This document shows, piece by piece, positions 17,731 to 25,032 of a stretch of DNA of 52,057 bases. The notes beneath the pieces were generated by a model. It was not told where the DNA came from. It saw only the letters and a program-made list of their open reading frames with translations, and made no database searches. The position numbers were made by a program, and so were the translations under genes. How positions within the stretch are numbered: position 1 is the stretch's first letter; each line of letters opens with the position of its first letter. This DNA comes from an uncultured Lachnospiraceae bacterium (GTDB lineage Bacteria; Bacillota; Clostridia; Lachnospirales; Lachnospiraceae), in the NCBI GenBank assembly GCA_947652925.1, contig CANTEW010000016.1, positions 1 through 52,057 on the forward strand, given 5' to 3'.

Positions 17731-19095
17731 GTGGGAAAATGGTTTGAGGGAGCAGTCTTTTATCATATGTATCCGATCGGGATGTCCGGCGCGCCCCGGC
17801 GAAATGAACAGACTGAACAGACAAAAGTCGTGCATCGGTTCGATCAGCTCGATCTGTGGCTCGCCCATATCGCCTGGCTGGGGTGTACGGCCATCTATAT
17901 CGGCCCCTTATTCGAATCCTCCAGCCATGGATATGATACGAAGGACTATAAGCTGGTAGACAGGAGACTGGGTGATAACGGGGATCTCCGGAGGTTTGTG
18001 GATAAAGCCCATGATCTGGGGATCAAAGTTGTCGTAGATGGTGTGTTCAACCATACAGGCCGGGAATTTTTTGCTTTTAAAGATATCCTGGAGAAGAGGG
18101 AGCAGTCCCCTTACTGCGGTTGGTATAAGGGGCTCTATTTCGGAGGGAACACGCCCTATAACGACGGTTTCCACTATGAAGCATGGCGGGGCTGCTATGA
18201 ATTGGTAAACCTGGACCTGCAGAATGACCAGGTGAGGCAGTATCTGCTGGATGTGATCGGGTATTGGATCGAAGAGTTCGATATCGACGGCATCCGCCTG
18301 GACTGCGCGGACTGCCTGGATTTCGGCTTCATGGAGGCGATGCGCCGTTTTACCCAGGAGAAAAAAGAGGACTTCTGGCTGATGGGGGAAGTGATCCACG
18401 GGGATTACAGCCGGTATATCGGCGACCATCTTCTGCACAGCGTGACCAATTACGAATTGCATAAAGGCTTATATTCTGGACATAATGACCATAATTACTT
18501 TGAGATCGCCCATACGATCCGCCGGGAGTTCGACCAGGGCGGCGGACTGTACCGGGGTACTTTCCTGTATTCTTTTGTGGATAACCACGATGTGGACAGG
18601 ATCATCAGTAAGCTTGCGGACAGGAGACACGTCTATCCTGTCTTTACACTGTTGTTCACGCTGCCGGGCATCCCTTCGATCTACTACGGGAGTGAGTGGG
18701 GGATCGAGGGCAGGAAAGAGGGTCCGAACGACGATCCTCTGCGTCCTGCGGTGGATATGGAGCAAGAACGGGAGAGAGTACAGGGTGAAGAGCTGACCCA
18801 GTGGGTGCGGACGCTTGCAGGGATACATACCAGCCGGGAGGAGCTGGTCTATGGTGTGTATCGGGAATTGTTCCTGACCAACCGTCAATATGCTTTTGCA
18901 CGGATCTTGGGCGAGAGCTGTGTCTTGGTGGCGGTGAACAATGATGAGCAGGACGCGGTGATCCGCGTCCCGGTCCCAGTGGGTGCAGGCGTCTGCCGGG
19001 ATCTGGTCAGTCAAGAGACGGCGGTATGCGACGATGGGCAGCTTGAACTGCATTTGAAAGCCTGTGACAGCCGGATATTCTTGTGCGGAGCGTAG
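17731..19095 (+). CDS. GH13 alpha-amylase family glycosidase
   Basis: A glycoside hydrolase family 13 enzyme of about 454 aa, cutting alpha-glucans. The four conserved regions are present: VVVDGVFNHTG, DGIRLDCADCLDF (nucleophile Asp near 190), LMGEVIHGD (acid/base Glu near 219) and FVDNHDVDR (Asp near 285). The fold is the short cytoplasmic type; no signal peptide is seen. It probably acts on maltodextrins inside the cell, near the branching enzyme gene 98 bp downstream. The GTG at 17731 follows GAGGAGGAACG; there is no ATG as well placed. Confidence 0.9.
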   Translation: MGKWFEGAVFYHMYPIGMSGAPRRNEQTEQTKVVHRFDQLDLWLAHIAWLGCTAIYIGPLFESSSHGYDTKDYKLVDRRLGDNGDLRRFVDKAHDLGIKVVVDGVFNHTGREFFAFKDILEKREQSPYCGWYKGLYFGGNTPYNDGFHYEAWRGCYELVNLDLQNDQVRQYLLDVIGYWIEEFDIDGIRLDCADCLDFGFMEAMRRFTQEKKEDFWLMGEVIHGDYSRYIGDHLLHSVTNYELHKGLYSGHNDHNYFEIAHTIRREFDQGGGLYRGTFLYSFVDNHDVDRIISKLADRRHVYPVFTLLFTLPGIPSIYYGSEWGIEGRKEGPNDDPLRPAVDMEQERERVQGEELTQWVRTLAGIHTSREELVYGVYRELFLTNRQYAFARILGESCVLVAVNNDEQDAVIRVPVPVGAGVCRDLVSQETAVCDDGQLELHLKACDSRIFLCGA

Positions 19096-19141
19096 CTGCG
19101 GCAGTATGGTAAGATACAAAAGCAGCTGACTTTCATCCATG

Positions 19142-19167
19142 GAGATGTCTGCGCGGGCAGACATCTC
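19142..19167. repeat. Perfect hairpin upstream of glgB
   Basis: GAGATGTCTGC and its exact complement form an 11-bp stem with a 4-nt GCGG loop. No T run follows. Its core resembles the hairpin at 13662-13713 (ATGGAnATGTCTG on the left arm), which suggests a shared repeat type. Confidence 0.75.
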
Positions 19168-19192
19168 AGTTTAGGGACAGGAGTAAAGATAC

Positions 19193-21079
19193 ATGGGAAA
19201 GAAGTTGAGATTTTCAGAGTTGGATCAATACCTGTTCGGGCAGGGGACCCACTATGATATATATAAAAAACTGGGCGCCCATCCCGCGGTCGTGGGAAAA
19301 AGGGAAGGCGTTTATTTTGCTGTCTGGGCGCCCAATGCGCAGAGTGTGCATGTGATCGGGGATTTTAACCAGTGGGATATCACGGCAGATCCGATGGAAA
19401 AAACGGGTGATATCGGTGTGTTTGAGACTTTTGTGCCGGGAGCCTGCGAGGGGCAGCTCTACAAATTTTATATTGAAGGCGCCCACGGGGAACAGCTCTA
19501 TAAAGCGGATCCTTTTGCAAATGCGGCGGAACTCAGGCCGGGCAACGCGTCAAAGATCGTGGATATCAGCCAGTTCCACTGGGGGGACGGCATCTGGCTC
19601 AAGAAACGGGAGAGCTTTGATGTGGAAAAGGAACCGATGGTGGTCTATGAGGTCCATCCGGGTTCATGGAAAAAGCATCCGATCACTCCGGAGAATGAAG
19701 ACGGATTCTATAACTATAAAGATTTTGCCCATGCCCTTGTGGATTATGTGAAGACCATGGGTTATACGCATGTGGAGCTGATGGGGATCGCGGAACATCC
19801 TTTTGACGGCTCCTGGGGATATCAGGTGACGGGGTATTACGCGCCCACCTCCCGGTATGGGAGTCCTACAGATCTTAAATATCTGGTGAACTATCTCCAC
19901 AAAAATAAGATCGGGGTGATCCTGGACTGGGTCCCGGCGCATTTTCCAAAAGACGCCCATGGGCTGGCAGAGTTCGATGGCACGGCATGTTTTGAACACG
20001 CGGATCCCAGGCAGGGGGAACACCCGGATTGGGGGACGAAGATCTTCAATTACGGACGCAATGAGGTGAAGAATTTCCTGATCGCCAACGCGCTGTACTG
20101 GATCGAGGAATACCATGTGGACGGCCTGCGGGTGGATGCGGTGGCATCCATGCTGTATCTGGATTACGGCAAACAGGACGGCCAGTGGGTGGCCAATAAA
20201 TACGGGGACAATAAGAACCTGGAGGCCATCGAGTTCTTCAAACATCTCAATTCCTGCGTACTCGGGCGCAATAAAGGTGTGATGATGATCGCGGAGGAAT
20301 CTACAGCCTGGCCGAAAGTGACGGGGGATGTGGAAGAGGACGGTCTGGGTTTCAGCTTAAAATGGAACATGGGCTGGATGAATGATTTTCTGGAGTATAT
20401 GAAGCTGGATCCTTATTTTCGGAAATATAACCATCACAAAATGAATTTCTCCATGGTCTACGCCTACAGTGAGAAATATATCCTTGTACTCTCCCACGAT
20501 GAGGTGGTCCATCTGAAATGTTCCATGGTCAATAAGATGCCGGGGGAACTGGAGGAGAAATTCCAGAACCTGAAAGCCGGTTACGCATTTATGTTCGCCC
20601 ATCCAGGCAAAAAGCTCTTGTTCATGGGACAGGAGTTCGGGCAGCTGCAGGAGTGGAGCGAGGCACGGGAACTGGATTGGTTCCTGCTGGGCGAGCAGAG
20701 GCATCGCGATCTGCAGGACTATGTGCGCCAGCTGATCCGGCTGTACAGCCATTATCCGGCATTCTCGGGGACAGACCATGACCCGGAAGGATTTGAATGG
20801 ATCAATGGGAACGACGGGGACCGGAGTATCTTCAGTTTTGTGCGGAAATCCCCTACCAGGCGGAATAATTTCCTGGTGGTATGTAATTTTACCCCTGTGC
20901 GCAGAGAAGACTACCGGGTAGGCGTGCCCAGGAAGAAAGACTATAAACTGATCTTTACACAGGATGGCTTCCTGGACGGGCCGGTGGTCTATAAGGCAAA
21001 AAAAGAAGAATGCGACGACAGAGCTTTTTCCATAGAGTATGACCTGCCTCCTTATGGAGTGGCGGTCTTTCTGTATTAA
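19193..21079 (+). CDS. glgB: 1,4-alpha-glucan branching enzyme
   Basis: A branching enzyme of 628 aa that adds alpha-1,6 branches to glycogen. An N-terminal CBM48 domain (YFAVWAPNAQSVHVIGDFN) precedes the GH13 barrel with VILDWVPAHFP, DGLRVDAVASMLYLDYG (nucleophile Asp), MMIAEESTAWP (Glu) and LVLSHDEVVH. LDYG after the nucleophile region is typical of GlgB. The rest of the glycogen operon (glgC, glgD, glgA) is not in the window. The start has an AGGAG site. A nitrilase gene follows 9 nt downstream. Confidence 0.95.
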   Translation: MGKKLRFSELDQYLFGQGTHYDIYKKLGAHPAVVGKREGVYFAVWAPNAQSVHVIGDFNQWDITADPMEKTGDIGVFETFVPGACEGQLYKFYIEGAHGEQLYKADPFANAAELRPGNASKIVDISQFHWGDGIWLKKRESFDVEKEPMVVYEVHPGSWKKHPITPENEDGFYNYKDFAHALVDYVKTMGYTHVELMGIAEHPFDGSWGYQVTGYYAPTSRYGSPTDLKYLVNYLHKNKIGVILDWVPAHFPKDAHGLAEFDGTACFEHADPRQGEHPDWGTKIFNYGRNEVKNFLIANALYWIEEYHVDGLRVDAVASMLYLDYGKQDGQWVANKYGDNKNLEAIEFFKHLNSCVLGRNKGVMMIAEESTAWPKVTGDVEEDGLGFSLKWNMGWMNDFLEYMKLDPYFRKYNHHKMNFSMVYAYSEKYILVLSHDEVVHLKCSMVNKMPGELEEKFQNLKAGYAFMFAHPGKKLLFMGQEFGQLQEWSEARELDWFLLGEQRHRDLQDYVRQLIRLYSHYPAFSGTDHDPEGFEWINGNDGDRSIFSFVRKSPTRRNNFLVVCNFTPVRREDYRVGVPRKKDYKLIFTQDGFLDGPVVYKAKKEECDDRAFSIEYDLPPYGVAVFLY

Positions 21080-21088
21080 GGAGACTGG

Positions 21089-21949
21089 ATGGAGAGAACG
21101 GGGAAGCGGCAAGGGAAGTTCCGCATCGGGCTGGTACAGATGGATTCCCGGGCAGACAGGCGTGCGAATCTGGAGGAGGCCCGCAGGCTTGCGGGGGAGG
21201 CTGCGGCAAAAGGTTCTGATCTTATCATGTTTCCGGAGACGGTGGAGCGTATCGGGCCGGATATGGCCGGCAGTGCCTGCGATCCAGATGGAGCAACGGT
21301 CCGGTCTTTCCAGGAACTTGCCAGAGGATATGGCGTGTATCTGTTCAATGGGAGCATCACGGAGAGACAGCCCTGCGGCCGTCCGGCGAATACAAGTATC
21401 CTCTTCAGTCCGGAAGGGAAGGTGATCGCCCGGTATCGGAAACTGCATATGTTTGATGTGGATATCGCCCGGGGGCCTGCTTACCGGGAATCGGATGAGA
21501 TACAGCCGGGGGATGGGATCGTAGTGGCCAGGACCCGGCTGGCAGATCTTGGGTTTGCCATCTGTTACGATCTGCGTTTCGGCGAGATGTTCCGCCTGAT
21601 GGTAAAAGCGGGGGCGCAGGTGATCTTGCTGGCGGCTGATTTTACCATGGAGACAGGGCGTGCTCACTGGGAGCCGCTCCTTCGCGCCAGGGCTATAGAG
21701 AATGGCTGTTATGTGGCAGCCTGTGGGCAGACGGGCCAAAAACATGCGTTTCAGGCCCATGGACATTCTATGGTGGTGGATCCCTGGGGAAGGGTGATCG
21801 CCCGGGCAGGCGAGGAGCCGGCGGTCATAACGGCGGACATCGATCTGGCCTATGGGGAACATGTACAAGATCAGATACCGGCCCTGAAAAATACACGGGA
21901 AGATATCTATGATCTTGCATGTACCAGCATGAAGATCTATGAAGAATGA
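21089..21949 (+). CDS. Carbon-nitrogen hydrolase (nitrilase superfamily amidase)
   Basis: A cytoplasmic nitrilase-superfamily amidase of 286 aa. The catalytic triad is visible: Glu in DLIMFPETVE, Lys in ARYRKLHMFDVD and Cys in GFAICYDLRF. The pattern RKLHMFDVDIP-like plus CYDLRFPE-like places it near omega-amidase/YafV-type enzymes that hydrolyse 2-oxoglutaramate or deaminated glutathione; the exact substrate is not determined. The start follows TAAGGAGA, the TAA being the glgB stop, so it is probably translated from the same mRNA. Confidence 0.85.
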   Translation: MERTGKRQGKFRIGLVQMDSRADRRANLEEARRLAGEAAAKGSDLIMFPETVERIGPDMAGSACDPDGATVRSFQELARGYGVYLFNGSITERQPCGRPANTSILFSPEGKVIARYRKLHMFDVDIARGPAYRESDEIQPGDGIVVARTRLADLGFAICYDLRFGEMFRLMVKAGAQVILLAADFTMETGRAHWEPLLRARAIENGCYVAACGQTGQKHAFQAHGHSMVVDPWGRVIARAGEEPAVITADIDLAYGEHVQDQIPALKNTREDIYDLACTSMKIYEE

Positions 21950-21953
21950 ACAG

Positions 21954-21982
21954 TTGAAATCCCGCGGCTCCCGGGTTATAAT
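21954..21982 (+). promoter_or_regulatory. SigA promoter of the small conserved gene
   Basis: TTGAAA and a perfect TATAAT with a 17-bp spacer. The spacer is unusually G+C-rich and contains CCCGCGGCTCCCGGG. Confidence 0.85.
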
Positions 21983-22033
21983 GGGGTACAGATAGTGAAG
22001 AGATGACCAAACAGGAAAAAGGAGGATATTCAG

Positions 22034-22267
22034 ATGAAAGTATCAAATATCAAGGATATTGACAAGTTTTTCCAGGCAATAGACAGTTGTAAAGGAAGGG
22101 TCGAACTGGTGACAGGCGAAGGCGACCGGCTGAATCTGAAGTCGAAGCTCTCTCAGTATGTATCCCTGGCAAATATCTTTTCCAATGGGGAGATCCCGGA
22201 GCTGGAACTGGTTGCCCATGAAAAAGAAGACGTTGACCGATTGATGAAATTTATGATCAATAGCTGA
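22034..22267 (+). CDS. Small conserved protein of unknown function
   Basis: A 77-aa soluble protein with its own strong promoter and an AAGGAGGA ribosome site. It is acidic to neutral, probably alpha/beta, with the segments CKGRVELVTGEGDRLNLKSK and a C-terminal helix EKEDVDRLMKFMIN. I think close relatives are common in Clostridia, some mislabelled as polyA polymerase, but I do not know a function. The codon use and ribosome site support a real gene. Confidence 0.75.
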   Translation: MKVSNIKDIDKFFQAIDSCKGRVELVTGEGDRLNLKSKLSQYVSLANIFSNGEIPELELVAHEKEDVDRLMKFMINS

Positions 22268-22383
22268 TCATAGATCAGACTCTGGAGTATATGAGGATCA
22301 GGGCTGTTGGACAAAATACCTGTCTGTTATGGAGGTATCTGTGCAACAGTCTTTTTGTCATTTTGATCATGGAGGTGTGGATG

Positions 22384-23451
22384 ATGACAAAGATTGATAT
22401 AATTTCCGGTTTTTTGGGCGCGGGGAAGACCACGCTGATCAAAAAGCTGTTAAAAGAAGCGTATCAGGGAGAGCAGGTGGTGCTGATCGAGAATGAATTT
22501 GGCGAGATCGGGATTGACGGCGGTTTCCTGAAAGAAGCCGGGGTCGAGATCCGGGAGATGAATTCCGGGTGTATCTGCTGTTCCCTGGTGGGCGATTTTG
22601 GGGAAGCGATGAAGGAAGTGATCGATATGTACCATCCGGACCGGATCGTGATCGAGCCTTCCGGCGTGGGCAAATTGTCTGATGTAAAGGGAGCAGTGCA
22701 GAAAGTCGCAAAAGAGGCTGATGTAGTGCTCAACAGCAGCACTACGGTGGTGGATGCCAATAGGTGTAAGATGTATCTGCGCAATTTTGGGGAATTTTTC
22801 GTCAACCAGGTGGAGCATGCCCAGACGGTGATCCTGAGCCGGACGGATGTGGCAAAGCCGGAAAAGATCCAGGAAGCGGTGCAGCTCTTGGCGGAGAAGA
22901 TGAAAGGCGACAGTACCCTGATCACTACGCCGGTGGCAAAGCTCAGCGGCAGGAAACTGCTGGACACGATGGAACATCCGGTGTCCCTGGAAGAAGAAGT
23001 CCTGCGGGAAGAAACCGAAGGCCATGGCCATCACCATCATGACCATCATCATGAACATGAGGAGGGCCATCACTGTCATCATGAGCATGGAGAAGGCCAC
23101 GATCATCACCATGGGCATGGAGAAGGCCATCACCATCATCATGGAGGAGAAGGCCACGGTCATCATCACCATGCGGACGAGGTATTTACCAGCTGGGGAT
23201 GTGAGACGGCGCGGACGTATGAGAAGGAAGAGCTGGAACGCATCTTAGGCGGGCTGGAAAAAGAGGATGTGTATGGCATCGTACTCAGGGCAAAGGGGAT
23301 GGTGCCGGATGCCGCCGGGTCATGGATGTATTTCGACATGGTGCCGGGGGAGATAGAGATCCGCGGAGGAGAACCGGATTATACGGGTCGTCTGTGTGTG
23401 ATCGGATCAGGATTAAAAGAAGAAAGACTAGCAGAGCTGTTTGATGTCTAA
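22384..23451 (+). CDS. COG0523 G3E GTPase, His-rich metal chaperone
   Basis: A CobW/COG0523 GTPase of about 355 aa, likely delivering zinc or another metal. The P-loop is SGFLGAGKTTLIKK, followed by ENEFGEIGIDG and the family metal-binding motif NSGCICCSLVGD (CxCC). Residues about 215-263 form a strongly His-rich loop, a probable metal store. The C-terminal CobW domain has EEVFTSWGCE-like and GIVLRAKGM segments. I start at the ATG at 22384, with GGAGGT 7 nt upstream; another ATG lies directly before it. It forms an operon with a second G3E protein 16 nt downstream. I see no clear Zur box. Confidence 0.88.
   Translation: MTKIDIISGFLGAGKTTLIKKLLKEAYQGEQVVLIENEFGEIGIDGGFLKEAGVEIREMNSGCICCSLVGDFGEAMKEVIDMYHPDRIVIEPSGVGKLSDVKGAVQKVAKEADVVLNSSTTVVDANRCKMYLRNFGEFFVNQVEHAQTVILSRTDVAKPEKIQEAVQLLAEKMKGDSTLITTPVAKLSGRKLLDTMEHPVSLEEEVLREETEGHGHHHHDHHHEHEEGHHCHHEHGEGHDHHHGHGEGHHHHHGGEGHGHHHHADEVFTSWGCETARTYEKEELERILGGLEKEDVYGIVLRAKGMVPDAAGSWMYFDMVPGEIEIRGGEPDYTGRLCVIGSGLKEERLAELFDV
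23026..23172 (+). repeat. His-coding degenerate tandem repeat
   Basis: Repeated CATCAC/CATCAT and GAAGGCCA units encode runs such as EGHHHHHGGEGHGHHHH within the GTPase gene. Repeats of this type can vary in number between strains. Confidence 0.7.
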
Positions 23452-23467
23452 GGGAGGCTTATAGAAT

Positions 23468-24421
23468 ATGGAAGAAGATATCCAAGTCCCTGTGTACCTG
23501 CTCACAGGTTTTCTCGAGAGCGGGAAGACTTCGTTTTTGAGATTTACCCTGCAGCAGGAATATTTTGCTACGCCCGAGAAGACTCTTTTGATCCTGTGCG
23601 AAGAGGGTGTGGAAGAGTATGAGCCGGAGCTGTTGGAAAAAGCCAACACTGTACTGGAGATCATAGAGGAGCCGGAGGATCTTACTGCCGAACGGCTGGC
23701 AGCTTTTGAGATCTGCTACAGCCCGGGGCGTGTGCTGATCGAATACAACGGTATGTGGCAGGTGAGCAGGCTGGAGGAGATGGCTCTCCCAGTGGGATGG
23801 GGGATCGTGCAGCATATCACCACGGTGGACAGCAGTACTTTTGATATGTATCTGAGTAATATGAAATCCCTGTTTATGGAGATGGTGCGCAATGCGGATA
23901 TGATCTTATTTAATAGGAGCAGTCTGGATCAGCCGCTGGCAGCCTACCGGCGGGGCATCAAGGTGGTGAACCAGAGGGCTGAGATCATCTTCGAGGATGA
24001 AGAGGGCGAGCTGGAGGATATCTTCGAGGGAGAGATGCCTTTTGATATCCAGGCGCCTGTCATAGAGATCGCGCCGGAGGATTATGGGCTGTGGTTCGTG
24101 GACGCGATGGATCATCCGGAGAAATACCAGGGTAAGGCGGTACATTTTCAGGGCAGGGTGTTAAAGCCTGGTGATCTTCCGGCAGGGGAGTTTGTGCCGG
24201 GCCGCATCGCCATGACCTGCTGTGCCGATGATACGACGTTTATCGGGTTTGTCTGTAAGAGCGGTGAGACAGACGGACTGAGAGAAGGGGGCTGGGTGGA
24301 TGTGCAGGCGAGAGTGGGTATTGAGTACAGGTCCGTCTATCACGGGGAGGGGCCGGTGCTGGAAGCCCAGTGTGTTAAGAGCTGCCAGCCTTTGGAAGAA
24401 GAGATGGTCTATTTTAATTGA
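23468..24421 (+). CDS. G3E GTPase-like protein with DUF1980/TIGR03943-type C-terminus
   Basis: A 317-aa protein in two parts. The N-terminal half resembles CobW GTPases: P-loop LLTGFLESGKTSFLRF and a THVV-like segment TTVDSSTFDMYLSN. It lacks the CxCC motif of the neighbour. The C-terminal part (about 200-317) has GKAVHFQGRV, GEFVPGRIAMTCCADD and GWVDVQARV, a pattern I know from TIGR03943/DUF1980 (YcgQ-like) proteins. In Bacillus subtilis a COG0523 protein and YcgQ are both under zinc control, so this looks like a natural fusion of two metal-homeostasis parts. The domain split is my inference. Confidence 0.75.
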   Translation: MEEDIQVPVYLLTGFLESGKTSFLRFTLQQEYFATPEKTLLILCEEGVEEYEPELLEKANTVLEIIEEPEDLTAERLAAFEICYSPGRVLIEYNGMWQVSRLEEMALPVGWGIVQHITTVDSSTFDMYLSNMKSLFMEMVRNADMILFNRSSLDQPLAAYRRGIKVVNQRAEIIFEDEEGELEDIFEGEMPFDIQAPVIEIAPEDYGLWFVDAMDHPEKYQGKAVHFQGRVLKPGDLPAGEFVPGRIAMTCCADDTTFIGFVCKSGETDGLREGGWVDVQARVGIEYRSVYHGEGPVLEAQCVKSCQPLEEEMVYFN

Positions 24422-24440
24422 GAGATGATTTGGAGAAGAG

Positions 24441-25010
24441 ATGTATTTGATAGCGGGGCTGGGGAATCCTGGCAGAAAATATGAGGCTACACGGCATAAT
24501 ATGGGGTTTGACGCAGTGGATGTGCTGGTGGACAGGCATCAGGTCATGAACAGCGGAGTAAAATTCGATGCGATGTACGGGAAGGGCAGGATCGGCGCGG
24601 AGCGTGTGATCCTGCTCAAGCCCCTTTTATATATGAATCTGAGCGGAGCCCCTATCCGGGCGATGTGCGACTATCATAAAGTGGACCCCGGGGAGGCGCT
24701 GATCGTGGTCTATGACGACATCGACCTGGAGCCGGGGCGGATACGCATCCGCAAGAAAGGGAGCGCGGGGGGACATAACGGTATGAAAGATATCATCCGG
24801 CATCTGGGTACCCAGGAGTTTGTGCGGGTGAAGATCGGAGTGGGCGCCAAGCCCCCGGGCTGGGATCTGGCGGATCATGTCCTGAGCCGTTTTGGAGCGG
24901 AGCAGCGCAAGACGGTGGACGAAGCCATAGAGCGGGCCGCAGACGCGGTGGAGATGATCTTGAGAGATGGGGCAGATGCTGCCATGGATCGATATAACCG
25001 GAAGTTGTAA
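24441..25010 (+). CDS. pth: Peptidyl-tRNA hydrolase
   Basis: A cytoplasmic esterase of 189 aa that frees tRNA from stalled peptidyl-tRNA. The catalytic pattern is visible: LIAGLGNPGRKYEATRHNMGFDAVD (Asn and His), YDDIDLEPGRIRIRKKGSAGGHNGMKDI (Asp), and GTQEFVRVKIGVG. Length is normal. It lies 22 nt before mfd, the usual Firmicutes order. Confidence 0.97.
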   Translation: MYLIAGLGNPGRKYEATRHNMGFDAVDVLVDRHQVMNSGVKFDAMYGKGRIGAERVILLKPLLYMNLSGAPIRAMCDYHKVDPGEALIVVYDDIDLEPGRIRIRKKGSAGGHNGMKDIIRHLGTQEFVRVKIGVGAKPPGWDLADHVLSRFGAEQRKTVDEAIERAADAVEMILRDGADAAMDRYNRKL

Positions 25011-25032
25011 AGGAGAGGGACGGTAAAAATAT

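Noticed and set aside
20357-21868. 503-aa minus-strand frame across glgB and the amidase
   Set aside because: It covers parts of two well-supported genes on the other strand and has no recognisable domain.
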